Assembly: GCF_036231905.1 (NCBI RefSeq)
Contig: NZ_JAZARE010000005.1
Coordinates: forward strand, 124,001-188,000
Length of the DNA stretch: 64,000 nucleotides
Direction: 5' to 3'
From: CAMLIZ01 sp036231905
GTDB lineage: Bacteria > Pseudomonadota > Gammaproteobacteria > Burkholderiales > Burkholderiaceae_C
This document shows positions 51,170-60,272 of the stretch, piece after piece. The position numbers were made by a program, and so were the translations under genes. Numbering within the stretch: the stretch's first letter is position 1; every line of letters begins with the position of its first letter. The notes under the pieces are model-generated. The model saw only the letters and a program-made list of their open reading frames with translations, did no database searches and was not told the origin of the DNA.

Positions 51170-51831
51170 CGCCCGGCGTGTGCATCGCCATCGTGGGAGC
51201 GGAAAGCACCGGCAAGACCGCGTTGGCCGGTGCCTTGTGCGAGCGCATCGCGCAGGCCACCGGCCTGCGCTGCACCTGGATCAGCGAGCTGTTGCGCGAC
51301 TGGTGCGACAGCCACCACCGCACACCACGCGCCGACGAACAGCTGGCCATTGCCCAGGGCCAGGCGCAGCGGGTGCGCAGCGCTGCCGATCATTTCGATG
51401 TCGTGATCGCCGACACCACACCGCTGATGACGGCGGTGTACAGCGAGATGCTGTTTGCGGATGCCTCGCTGTACGGCATGGCGCTGGCGCACCAGCAGAC
51501 CTATGCCCTCACCCTGCTGACCGCGCTGGACCTGCCCTGGGTGCCCGACGGCCTGCAGCGCGACGGCCCGCATGTGCGCGAGCCGGTGGACCGCGCAGTG
51601 CGCAGCGCGCTGGTGCGCGCCGGCGTGGCCTGGAGCGTGGTGTCGGGCACCGGCGCCGCGCGGCTGGAGTGCGCACTGGACGCGGTCACGCCGCTGCTGC
51701 TGCGCGCACCCGCACCTCAAGCCGGCCTCTTCACCCGCCTGCGCGAGCGCGAGGCGGCGCAGCCGGCCTGGCAGTGGGTGTGCGACAAATGCGACGTGCC
51801 CGAATGCGAGCACGCCGCGCTGCGGCCCTGA
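51166..51831 (+). CDS. NadR-like ribosylnicotinamide kinase
   Basis: 221-residue P-loop kinase similar to the C-terminal domain of NadR, which phosphorylates nicotinamide riboside. Walker A is GAESTGKTALAG (about residues 10-21), with ELLRDW and ADTTPLMTA. No NadR repressor or adenylyltransferase domain is present. The C-terminus carries CDKCDVPECEH, a possible metal-binding motif. Coupling to pnuC supports an uptake-and-trap pathway for NAD salvage. Confidence 0.88.
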   Translation: MTPGVCIAIVGAESTGKTALAGALCERIAQATGLRCTWISELLRDWCDSHHRTPRADEQLAIAQGQAQRVRSAADHFDVVIADTTPLMTAVYSEMLFADASLYGMALAHQQTYALTLLTALDLPWVPDGLQRDGPHVREPVDRAVRSALVRAGVAWSVVSGTGAARLECALDAVTPLLLRAPAPQAGLFTRLREREAAQPAWQWVCDKCDVPECEHAALRP

Positions 51832-51896
51832 GCCCGGCTGCCTCCTTCACACCAACGTAGCGCCCACGCTCCAGCGGAGGGCACAGGCCCTGCAGG

Positions 51897-52862
51897 CTAC
51901 TGCACCGCCCCGCTGCCAGGCGGCTGGTTGCCCGGCGGCGTGAACAGCTCCCCCACGTCCACCGGGTCGAAGTGGTACTGCTGGCCGCAGAACTCGCAGC
52001 CGATCTCGACCTCGCCGCGTTCCGCGACCACGCTGTCGATCTCCTCGCGGCCCAGGCCCTTGAGCATCTGGCCCACGCGCTCGCGCGAGCAGGTGCATGC
52101 AAAGTGCGGGGTCTGCGGCTCGAAGCGGATCAGCGGCTCCTCCCAGAACAGCCGGTGCAGGATGGTCTCCACGTCCAGCTCCAGCAGCTCTTCCTGCGTG
52201 AGCGTTGCAGCCAGGTGCGCCACGCGGTTGAAGCCTTCGCTCAGGCCGATGTCATCTTCATTGCGGCGGCCTTCGAGGTTGCCTTCGCCTTCGATCGGCA
52301 GGCGCTGGATCAGCAGCCCGGCGGCCACCTGGTCGTTGGCCGCCAGCACCAGCCGGGTGTCCAGCTGCTCGGACTGCAGCATGTAGTGCTCCAGCACCTG
52401 GGCCAGCTCCTGCAGCGGCTCGCGGTGGTCGCCGTGCAGCGGCACCACGCCCTGGTAGGCCTGCTGGCCCGGCTTCTTGTCCTTGGGGTCCAGCGTGATC
52501 GCGCAGCGGCCCTTGCCGTGCACATTGAGCATGGCTTCCAGCTGCGCCGTGGGCTTGACCTCGCCCACCACCTTGGCGGTGGTGCGAAAGCTCAGGTCCG
52601 GCTGCACCTCGGCCACCGCCAGCTTGACCGGCCCGTCGCCGAACACCTGCAGCACCAGCGCGCCGTTGAACTTGATGTTGGACTGCATCAGCACGCCCGC
52701 GGCCGCCATCTCGCCCAGCAGCGCGCGCACCGGCGCCGGAAAGGGGCCCGCCGCCTCGCGGCGCTTGAGCACGTCCTGCCAGGCGTCGGTCAGGCGCACC
52801 AGCATGCCGCGCACCGGCAGGCCATCGAAAAGGAATTTGTGGAGTTCGCTCACCCGTGTCAC
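51897..52862 (-). CDS. hslO: Redox-regulated chaperone Hsp33
   Basis: 321-residue holdase activated by oxidation. The N-terminal core is typical (LHKFLFDGLPVRGMLVRL, GEVKPTAQLEAML), and the C-terminal zinc site has CTCS and CEFC (about residues 260 and 292). The first start is GTG at 52862; GTG 52853 is an alternative. Length is near the family's 290-330. It lies 28 bases after the gamma carbonic anhydrase gene, in the same direction. Confidence 0.95.
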   Translation of the reverse strand: MTRVSELHKFLFDGLPVRGMLVRLTDAWQDVLKRREAAGPFPAPVRALLGEMAAAGVLMQSNIKFNGALVLQVFGDGPVKLAVAEVQPDLSFRTTAKVVGEVKPTAQLEAMLNVHGKGRCAITLDPKDKKPGQQAYQGVVPLHGDHREPLQELAQVLEHYMLQSEQLDTRLVLAANDQVAAGLLIQRLPIEGEGNLEGRRNEDDIGLSEGFNRVAHLAATLTQEELLELDVETILHRLFWEEPLIRFEPQTPHFACTCSRERVGQMLKGLGREEIDSVVAERGEVEIGCEFCGQQYHFDPVDVGELFTPPGNQPPGSGAVQ

Positions 52863-52890
52863 CTTGGGGCTGGTGGCCCCGGTTCAAGCC

Positions 52891-53415
52891 TCAACCGATC
52901 TTGCGCAGCCCGGCGGCAAAGCGCCTGGCATTGGCGGCATAGTGCCGGGCGCTCAGCGCCAGGCGCTCGATCTGCTCCGGCGACAGCTGGCGCACCACGC
53001 GGGCCGGCGAGCCCATGATCAGCGAGCCGTCGGGGAATTCCCTGCCTTCGGTCACCAGCGAGCCGGCGCCCACCAGGCAATTGCGGCCTATCTTCGCGCC
53101 ATTGAGCACCACCGACTGGATGCCGATGAGCGAGTTGTCACCAATGGTGCAGCCGTGCAGCATGACCTGGTGGCCCACGGTGACGTTCTCGCCGATCACC
53201 AGCTCGATGCCGGCGTCGGTGTGCAGCACGCTGCCGTCCTGCACATTCGAGCCGCGCCCGATGTGCAGCCAGTCAGTGTCACCACGCGCCACGGTGTTGA
53301 ACCAGATGCTCGCCTCTTCGCCGAGCGCCACCTTGCCGATCACGCTGGCGCTGTCGGCCACCCAGGCCGACGACGCGATGCGGGGCGTGTCGTCCCCGAG
53401 TTGGTAGATGGCCAT
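52891..53415 (-). CDS. Gamma-class carbonic anhydrase family protein
   Basis: 174-residue left-handed beta-helix protein with hexapeptide repeats. The three metal-binding histidines lie in VLHTDAG, TVGHQVMLHG, which is the Cam/CamH pattern. It belongs to the YrdA/PaaY-like group, members of which bind zinc or other metals and only some hydrate CO2. ATG 53415 (MAIYQLGDD) is the family start. It is divergent from the DUF455 gene by 40 bases. Confidence 0.92.
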   Translation of the reverse strand: MAIYQLGDDTPRIASSAWVADSASVIGKVALGEEASIWFNTVARGDTDWLHIGRGSNVQDGSVLHTDAGIELVIGENVTVGHQVMLHGCTIGDNSLIGIQSVVLNGAKIGRNCLVGAGSLVTEGREFPDGSLIMGSPARVVRQLSPEQIERLALSARHYAANARRFAAGLRKIG

Positions 53416-53455
53416 GGCGCGGTCCGAGAAAGCAGTGGAGCCCATAATTCTAGGG

Positions 53456-54256
53456 ATGGAGCTTCGACAGCGCGCGCTCGAGGTGTTGTGCCTGGCCGAC
53501 CCCACCGCCAAGGCGGATGCGGCGCTGGCCTTGCAGGCCGCCGCCCGCGGAGGGGCGCCCCTGAACCCCACCGCAGCAATGCCCGCCCCCGCGCTCCTGC
53601 CCGGCCGCCCGGCGCGCCCCGCGCTGGTGCCGCCCGACCAGGTGCCGCGCCGCTCGCCGTTCACGCCGGAAGGCCGGGCCGCGCTGCTGCACGCCGTGGC
53701 CCACATCGAGTTCAACGCGATCAACCTGGCGCTGGACGCCGTGTGGCGTTTTCCGGGCATGCCCGATGCCTACTACTTCGACTGGCTGCGGGTGGCGGGT
53801 GAAGAGGCGCTGCACTTCACCCTGCTGCGAGAGCACCTGCGCAGCCTGCAGCACGACTACGGCGACTTCGACGCACACGACGGACTCTGGGCCATGACGG
53901 ACAAGACCCGGCACGACATCGTGGCGCGCATGGCCCTGGTGCCCCGCACGCTGGAGGCCCGCGGCCTGGACGCCACGCCACCGATGCAGGCGAAGTTCGC
54001 CAAGGCCGGCGACCAGCGCGCAGTAGAGATCCTGGCCATCATCCTGCGCGACGAGATCGGCCATGTCGCGGTGGGCAACCGCTGGTACGCCTGGCTGTGC
54101 AAGCGCGACGGGCTCGATCCGGTGCAGCACTACCGCACCCTGGCTGAACGCCATGGCGCGCCCCGACTCAAACCCCCCTTCAACCGCCCTGCCCGCCTGG
54201 CCGCCGGCTTCAGCGAGGCAGAGCTGGCCACTCTGCAGGACACAGCCAACCCATGA
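53456..54256 (+). CDS. DUF455 ferritin-like protein
   Basis: 266-residue protein of the DUF455 (ferritin-like, MiaE-related) family. Di-iron ligands appear as EFNAINLALDAVWRFPG, EEALHFTLLREHL and EILAIILRDEIGHV with H in VGNRW. The bacterial function is not known; related enzymes hydroxylate tRNA. Its 5-prime region contains CATAAT at 53443-53448. It overlaps the next gene by ATGA, suggesting functional coupling with the M81 peptidase. Confidence 0.87.
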   Translation: MELRQRALEVLCLADPTAKADAALALQAAARGGAPLNPTAAMPAPALLPGRPARPALVPPDQVPRRSPFTPEGRAALLHAVAHIEFNAINLALDAVWRFPGMPDAYYFDWLRVAGEEALHFTLLREHLRSLQHDYGDFDAHDGLWAMTDKTRHDIVARMALVPRTLEARGLDATPPMQAKFAKAGDQRAVEILAIILRDEIGHVAVGNRWYAWLCKRDGLDPVQHYRTLAERHGAPRLKPPFNRPARLAAGFSEAELATLQDTANP

Positions 54257-55749
54257 GAGTCTTTGTCGCAGGATTCCAGCACGAGACCAACACTTTCGCC
54301 CCCACCAAAGCCGACTGGGCTGCCTTCCAGGCCGGCGCCGGCTACCCCGCCGTGTCACGCGGCGAGGCGATGCTCGAGCTCATCGGGCCGAGCAGCCTGC
54401 CGATGGGCGGCTTCATCCGCAGCGCACGCGAGCGCGGCTGGACGCTGCTGCCGTCGATCTGGGCCGGCGCATCGCCCTCCGCCCATGTGACCAAGGACGC
54501 CTTCGAGCGCATCAGCGCCGCGGCGATCGAGGACTTGCAGCGCGGTGGCTTCGACGCCGTGTACCTCGACCTGCATGGCGCCGCCGTGGCCGAGCACCTG
54601 GACGATGCCGAGGGCGAGTTGCTGGCGCGCATCCGCGAGGTGATCGGCCCGCAGATGCCGCTGGTGGCCAGCCTGGACCTGCATGCCAACGTCACCGAAC
54701 GCATGCTGCGCCTGGCCACGGCGATGACCGCCTTCCGGACCTATCCCCACGTGGACATGGCGGAGACCGGCATGCGCGCGGCCGCCATGCTGGCCGCCCT
54801 GCACGCGGGCGCGCACTGGAGCACGCGGCACCTGCGCATTCCCTTCCTGCTGCCGCTGAACGCGCAGTGCACCCTGATGGAGCCGGCCGCCAGCGTGATG
54901 ACGCGGCTGGCCGCGCTGGAGGCGCAGCATGGCGTGATGCTCAGCTGCGCCATGGGCTTCCCGGCCGCTGATTTCCCCGAGTGCGGGCCCGTGGTCTTTG
55001 GCCATGGGCCCGATGCCGACGCCGTGCAGCTTGCCGTGAACGCGCTCGCGGAGCAGATCGTCGCGCAGCGCGCCCAGTGGTCGCTGGACCTGCGCGCCCC
55101 GCGTGAAGCGGTCAACGAAGCGCTGGCGCTGGCGGAGCAGTCCGAAGGGCCGGTCGTCATCGCCGACACCCAGGACAACCCCGGTGCGGGCGGTGATGCC
55201 AACACCACCGGCATGCTGCATGCGGTGCTGGCCGCCGGCGCCGGCCAGCGCTGGCCCGGCCGGGTGGCACTGGGCCTGCTGCACGATGCGCAGGCCGCGG
55301 CCACCGCATCGGCCGGCGGACCGGGTGCGCTGCTGGAGCTGCGCCTGGGGCAAGCGGTGCCCACCTACGCCGGCGGGCTGAGCGACCCGCCGCTGCGCTG
55401 CCGCTGCGTGGTGCGGGCGGTGAGCGACGGCGTGGTGCCGCTGCATGGGCCGATGACGGCCGGCAGCACCGCGCGCCTGGGGCCCAGCGCCTGCGTGGAC
55501 ATCGACGGCGTGCTGGTGCTCATCACCTCAGCCAAGTGCCAGATGCTGGACCTGGACCTCTACCGCTTCCTCGGCGTTCAGCCCGAACGCATGAAGATCC
55601 TGGTGAACAAGAGCTCGGTGCACTTCCGCGCCGCCTTCGGCCCGATCGCCTCGCACATCCTGGTGGCCAAGGCGCCGGGGCCGATGGCGGCGGACCCGGC
55701 CGACCTGCCGTGGCGGCGGCTGCCGTCGCAGATCGCACGCCGGCCTTGA
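54253..55749 (+). CDS. M81 family metallopeptidase (MlrC-like)
   Basis: 498-residue zinc-type peptidase family known from microcystin degradation (MlrC). N-terminal HETNTFAP (about residue 10), DLHGAAVAEHLDDAEGE, LDLHANVTERM, and a C-terminal KSSVHFRAAFGP. These are the family's usual metal and catalytic residues. The natural substrate is unknown; there are no other microcystin genes. It shares an ATGA junction with DUF455. It converges on the efflux gene with a 10-base gap. Confidence 0.88.
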   Translation: MRVFVAGFQHETNTFAPTKADWAAFQAGAGYPAVSRGEAMLELIGPSSLPMGGFIRSARERGWTLLPSIWAGASPSAHVTKDAFERISAAAIEDLQRGGFDAVYLDLHGAAVAEHLDDAEGELLARIREVIGPQMPLVASLDLHANVTERMLRLATAMTAFRTYPHVDMAETGMRAAAMLAALHAGAHWSTRHLRIPFLLPLNAQCTLMEPAASVMTRLAALEAQHGVMLSCAMGFPAADFPECGPVVFGHGPDADAVQLAVNALAEQIVAQRAQWSLDLRAPREAVNEALALAEQSEGPVVIADTQDNPGAGGDANTTGMLHAVLAAGAGQRWPGRVALGLLHDAQAAATASAGGPGALLELRLGQAVPTYAGGLSDPPLRCRCVVRAVSDGVVPLHGPMTAGSTARLGPSACVDIDGVLVLITSAKCQMLDLDLYRFLGVQPERMKILVNKSSVHFRAAFGPIASHILVAKAPGPMAADPADLPWRRLPSQIARRP

Positions 55750-55759
55750 GGGCAACGGC

Positions 55760-57154
55760 TCAGGCCCAGCCGCCGCCGAGGGCCCGGTACAGCGACACCT
55801 GGTTCGACAGGCGCGTCAGCCGCACGGCGATCAGCGCCTGCTGGGCCGCCACCATCTCGCGCTGCGCATCCAGCACTTCGAGGTAGCTCAGCGCACCCTG
55901 CCGGAAGCGGATCTCCGACAGCCGGAAGGTCTGCGCCGTGGCGGCCACCAGCGACTGCTGTGCCTCCAGTTGTTCGCCGAGCGTGCTGCGCACGGCGAGC
56001 GCATCGGCCACCTCGCGGAAGGCGCGCTGGACGGCGCCTTCGTACTGCGCCAGGGCGATCGCGCGCTCGGCGTCCGCCACCTCCGCCGCAGCCTGGCGGC
56101 GGCCACCCTCGAAGATCGGCAGCGTGACCTGTGGCAGGAAGGCCCACGCGCCCGCGCCTGCCCGGAACAGGTCGGCCAGTGCAGCGCTGGCCACCCCGCC
56201 GCTGGCGGTGAGCGTGATGCTGGGGAAGAAGGCCGCACGCGCGGCACCGATCTGCGCATGGGCCGCCTGCAGCCGGTGCTCGGCGCCCCGGATGTCGGGC
56301 CGGCGCTGCAGCACCTGCGACGGCAGACCCGCCGGCAACGCGTCCAGCGTGGCCACCGGCGCCAGCGAATCGGGCAGCAGCTCAGGTGGCAGCGGCGCAC
56401 CCACCAGCAGCGCCAACGCGTTTTCTGCCTGCGCCGCCTGCGCGGTGAAACGCGCGAGGTCGCCACGGGCCGCGTCCACCGTGGTCTGCGCGCGGCTCAG
56501 GTCGAGCTGCGAAGCGACGCCCGACTCCACGCGGCGCTGGATGAGCGTGTAGGCGCTGCGCTGGTTGTCCAGCGTCTCGCGGGCCAGCCGCTGGCGCTCA
56601 CGGTCGGCGGCGAGCGCGAGGTAGGCATTCGCCACTTCGGCCACCAGGCTGATCTGCGCGCTGTGCCGCGCCTGCTCGGTGGCCAGGTACTCCTGCAGCC
56701 CGGCCTCGTTCAGGCTGCGCACGCGGCCGAAGAAGTCGAGTTCATAGCCGCTGATGCCCACGCCTGCGTCGTAGCGGTGCGTGGTTTCGGCACGTCCGCT
56801 GGGGGTGAGGCTGCCGGGCGTGCGCTGCGCGGTAGCGCCCGCACCAACCGCCACCGTCGGCAGCCGGTCGGCGCGTTCGATGCGGTACAGCGCCCGCGCG
56901 CGTTCGATGTTGAGCGCGGCCACCCGCAGGTCGCGGTTGTGCTCGAGCGCCTGGCCGATCAGCGTGCGCAGCCGCTCGTCGCTGAAGAACTGCTGCCAGC
57001 TGCGCTCGGCCACGGCGTCGGGCGATGCTGCGGTGGCTGCAGATGGCGCTGGCCAGGCCTGCGGCACAGGCGCCGCAGGGCGCTGGTAGTCCGGCGCGAG
57101 GCTGGTACAGCCCGCCAGCACCAGCGCGGCGGCCAGCAACGAAAGTGTTTTCAT
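55760..57154 (-). CDS. Outer-membrane efflux lipoprotein (OprM/NodT type)
   Basis: 464-residue outer-membrane channel of a tripartite efflux pump. A lipobox LAGC (Cys about 16) after a hydrophobic signal predicts lipidation. Two OEP repeats (about residues 70-245 and 275-455) with the GYELDFFGRVR motif are seen, with the typical VSLYRALGGGW end. It is the third gene of the operon, 17 bases after the RND pump. Confidence 0.94.
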   Translation of the reverse strand: MKTLSLLAAALVLAGCTSLAPDYQRPAAPVPQAWPAPSAATAASPDAVAERSWQQFFSDERLRTLIGQALEHNRDLRVAALNIERARALYRIERADRLPTVAVGAGATAQRTPGSLTPSGRAETTHRYDAGVGISGYELDFFGRVRSLNEAGLQEYLATEQARHSAQISLVAEVANAYLALAADRERQRLARETLDNQRSAYTLIQRRVESGVASQLDLSRAQTTVDAARGDLARFTAQAAQAENALALLVGAPLPPELLPDSLAPVATLDALPAGLPSQVLQRRPDIRGAEHRLQAAHAQIGAARAAFFPSITLTASGGVASAALADLFRAGAGAWAFLPQVTLPIFEGGRRQAAAEVADAERAIALAQYEGAVQRAFREVADALAVRSTLGEQLEAQQSLVAATAQTFRLSEIRFRQGALSYLEVLDAQREMVAAQQALIAVRLTRLSNQVSLYRALGGGWA

Positions 57155-57171
57155 CTCTGTGCTCCTTTGGC

Positions 57172-60100
57172 TCAGGCCGGCAGCGCGGCAAGGTGCGCGC
57201 CGGCGTCCGCCGTGTGCGCCTCTGCCGCCGTGCCCCGGCGGTCCTTGGCGATCAGCATGTAGAACACCGGCACCACCACCAGCGTGAACACCGTGCCGAT
57301 CACCATGCCGCTGACCAGCACCGTGCCGATGCTGTTGCGTGCCTGGGCGCCCGGGCCGGACACCAGCACCAGCGGCAGGTGGCCGAACACCGTGGCGGCC
57401 GAGGTCATCAGCACCGGCCGCAGGCGGGTGAGCGCCGCCTCGCGCAAGGCCGCCAGCTTGGCGAGCCCGCGCTCCTGCAAGGTGTTGGCGAACTCGACGA
57501 TCAGGATGCCGTTCTTGGCGATCAGGCCCACCAGCGTGATCAGGCCCACCTGCGAGTAAATGTTGATGGTGGTCAGGTCCAGGAAGCTGAACACCAGCGC
57601 ACCGGAAATGGCCAGCGGCACCGAACCCAGCAGCACGATCAGCGGATCGCGGAAGCTCTTGAACTGCGCCGCCAGCACCAGGTAGATGAGCACCAGGCTG
57701 AAGCCCAGCGTCACGGCCAGCGCCGAGCCCTCGTGGCGGATCTGGCGCGATTCGCCGGCATGGTCCAGCACCACGCGGTCGCCACCGGCCGCGCGCGCGG
57801 CATCCTCCAGCACACGCAGGCCCTCCTCCTTGGTGACACCCGGCGCGACGCCGCCGAACACCTTGAGCGCATTGCGCTGCTGGAAGCGGTTGAGCGTGCG
57901 CGGTGCCGCGCTGGTTTCCACGCGCGCGAAGGTGGACACCGGCACCAGCGCACCTGCGGGCGTCTTGATCTTCAGGTCCAGCAGCGGTGCGATCGAGGCG
58001 CGGCCTTCGTCGCCGATCTGCGGGATGACCTTGTAGCTGCGGTCGAACCAGTTGAAGCGGTTGACGTGGCTGCCGCCCAGCAGCGTGCCCAGCTCGCGGC
58101 CCACGCCGGCGAGGTCCAGGCCCAGGTCGGCGATGCGCTCGCGGTCCAGCACCACGCGCGCCTCCGGCAGGTCGAGCTTCAGGTCGGTGTCCACGTAGAG
58201 GAACTTGCCGCTCTTCATGCCGGCCTCGATCACGCGCGACACGATCGCCAGCTGCTGCTCAGGCGGGTCGTCACTCTGCAGCACCAGCTCCACGTCGTAC
58301 TGTCCCGGTGTGGGCAGCGGCGGATCCAGGCGCGGGAACACACGCAGGCCCGGCACCTGCGAGACGGCGCCGTAGACCTCGCCGTACATCGCCTCGGTGG
58401 AGCGGCTGCGCTGCTGCCAGTCCTTCACCACGATGCCGCCGAAGCCGCCCCAGTTGGCCGTGAGCGACCAGGTGAACTCGGTCTCGGGGAAGGCGCGCAC
58501 CGCCTTCACCACGTCGAGATGATCGCGCTTGGTGGCGGCCAGCGACGAATCGGGCGAGGCTTCGTAGTACAGGCTGATGTGGCGCTGGTCTTCCACCGGC
58601 GCCAGCTCCTGGCGCGAGAAGACATACAGCGGGTAGGCCGCCACCGCGATCAGCAGCGCCGCCAGCACGATGGCCGCACGCAGGCCGAGCACCACGTCGA
58701 GCACGCGGCCGTAGCCAGCCCGCACCCGGTCGAACTGACGGTTCACCCACACGGTCAGGCGCGTCTGGTGGCCGCCCTCGTGCACGAAGTGCGCGCTCAT
58801 CACCGGCGACAAGGTCACCGCGACGATGCCGGACACCACCACGGCGGCCGCCAGCGTGATCGCGAACTCGAGGAACAGCGCGCCAGTCAAGCCGCTCTGG
58901 ATGCCGATGGGCGCATACACCGCGGCCAGCGTGATCGTCATTGCCACGATGGGGCCGAACAGCTCGCGGGCGCCGGCCAGCGCCGCCTCCATGCGGGTCT
59001 TGCCTTCGCGCACGTGGCGTTCCACGTTCTCCACTACCACGATGGCGTCGTCCACCACCAGCCCCACCGACAGCACGATCGCCAGGATGGTGAGCAGGTT
59101 CAGGCTGAAGCCGAAGGCGTACATCACCGCGCCGGCGCCGATCAGGGACACCGGCATGGCCACCAGCGGCACCAGCGCCGTGCGGGCAGAGCCGAGGAAG
59201 AGGAAGACCACCAGCGCGACGATGGCCACGGTTTCCGCCAACGTCTTGCTGATCTCCTTGAGCGCGTCGCGCATGAACATCGTGCCGTCCCAGACCAGGC
59301 GCATCTCGATGTCCTTGGGCAGCGTCGGTTCGATCTCCGCCATCTTGGCGCGCAGGCCGTCGGCCACCTCCAGCTCGTTGGCGCCGGGCACCGGCCAGAT
59401 GCCGAGGTACACCGCCTCCTGGTCGTTGTAGCGGGCGGCGAGCTGCGCCTCTTCGGCACCCAGCTCCACACGCGCCACGTCGGCCAGCCGAACCACCGCG
59501 CCCTGCCGCTCGGCCACGATGAGCTGGCGGAACTCCTCCACCGAGCGCAGGTCGGTGTTGGCCAGCACGTTCACCTGCACCTGGTCATTGCGCGTCTGGC
59601 CCACCGCGGCCAGGTAGTTGTTGCGCTGCAGGGCCGCCTGAACGTCGCCCGGCGTGAGGCCCAGGGCCGCCAGGCGGTCGGGGTCGATCCACACCCGCAT
59701 CGCGAGGTTGCGGCCACCCTCGTTGTTGGTGACACGCTGCACACCGTCGATGGTGGCCAGCCGCGGCTGCACATTGCGCACCAGGTAGTCGGTGATGGCC
59801 GAAACGCTGCGCTCCTTGGAGGCGAAGCTGAGATAGAAGGTGCCATACGGCCGGTCGGCCCGCTGCACCTCCACCGCAGGCGGCTCGGCTTCACCGGGGA
59901 GCTCGGAACGCACCTGCTGCAGCCGGGCTGTCACCTCCGCGAGCGCCGCGGTCGAACTGTGGTTGAGCTTCAGGCGCACGGTGACGGTGCTCACGCCGGC
60001 GCGGCTGCTGGACTCCACATGGTCCACGCCGCCGATGGCCGAGACCGCGCGCTCGATCGGCGTGGTGAGGAAGCCGCGCACCGTCTCGGCGCTGGCGCCG

Positions 60101-60261
60101 GTGTAGACGGTGGTGATGACGACGGAACTGCTTTCGAGGTTGGGGTACTGCTGCACCGGCAGGGTGGCCAGCGCCCGCCAGCCCACGAGCGCGATGACCA
60201 TGTTCACCACCACGGCGAGCACCGGGTGGCGGATGAAAAGATCGGTGATGGAAGAGCGCAT
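57172..60261 (-). CDS. RND efflux pump, inner-membrane transporter (AcrB/MexF type)
   Basis: 1029-residue HAE1-type drug/proton antiporter. The first helix starts IRHPVLAVVVNMVIALVGW, the proton-relay aspartates lie in LVVDDAIVVVEN (about residue 405), and the partner lysine lies in GLIAKNGILIVEFAN (about 940). Length matches the family (about 1030). The adaptor gene precedes it by 11 bases and the channel gene follows by 17. The range of exported compounds cannot be told from sequence. Confidence 0.95.
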   Translation of the reverse strand: MRSSITDLFIRHPVLAVVVNMVIALVGWRALATLPVQQYPNLESSSVVITTVYTGASAETVRGFLTTPIERAVSAIGGVDHVESSSRAGVSTVTVRLKLNHSSTAALAEVTARLQQVRSELPGEAEPPAVEVQRADRPYGTFYLSFASKERSVSAITDYLVRNVQPRLATIDGVQRVTNNEGGRNLAMRVWIDPDRLAALGLTPGDVQAALQRNNYLAAVGQTRNDQVQVNVLANTDLRSVEEFRQLIVAERQGAVVRLADVARVELGAEEAQLAARYNDQEAVYLGIWPVPGANELEVADGLRAKMAEIEPTLPKDIEMRLVWDGTMFMRDALKEISKTLAETVAIVALVVFLFLGSARTALVPLVAMPVSLIGAGAVMYAFGFSLNLLTILAIVLSVGLVVDDAIVVVENVERHVREGKTRMEAALAGARELFGPIVAMTITLAAVYAPIGIQSGLTGALFLEFAITLAAAVVVSGIVAVTLSPVMSAHFVHEGGHQTRLTVWVNRQFDRVRAGYGRVLDVVLGLRAAIVLAALLIAVAAYPLYVFSRQELAPVEDQRHISLYYEASPDSSLAATKRDHLDVVKAVRAFPETEFTWSLTANWGGFGGIVVKDWQQRSRSTEAMYGEVYGAVSQVPGLRVFPRLDPPLPTPGQYDVELVLQSDDPPEQQLAIVSRVIEAGMKSGKFLYVDTDLKLDLPEARVVLDRERIADLGLDLAGVGRELGTLLGGSHVNRFNWFDRSYKVIPQIGDEGRASIAPLLDLKIKTPAGALVPVSTFARVETSAAPRTLNRFQQRNALKVFGGVAPGVTKEEGLRVLEDAARAAGGDRVVLDHAGESRQIRHEGSALAVTLGFSLVLIYLVLAAQFKSFRDPLIVLLGSVPLAISGALVFSFLDLTTINIYSQVGLITLVGLIAKNGILIVEFANTLQERGLAKLAALREAALTRLRPVLMTSAATVFGHLPLVLVSGPGAQARNSIGTVLVSGMVIGTVFTLVVVPVFYMLIAKDRRGTAAEAHTADAGAHLAALPA

Positions 60262-60272
60262 GGCTTGCTCCT

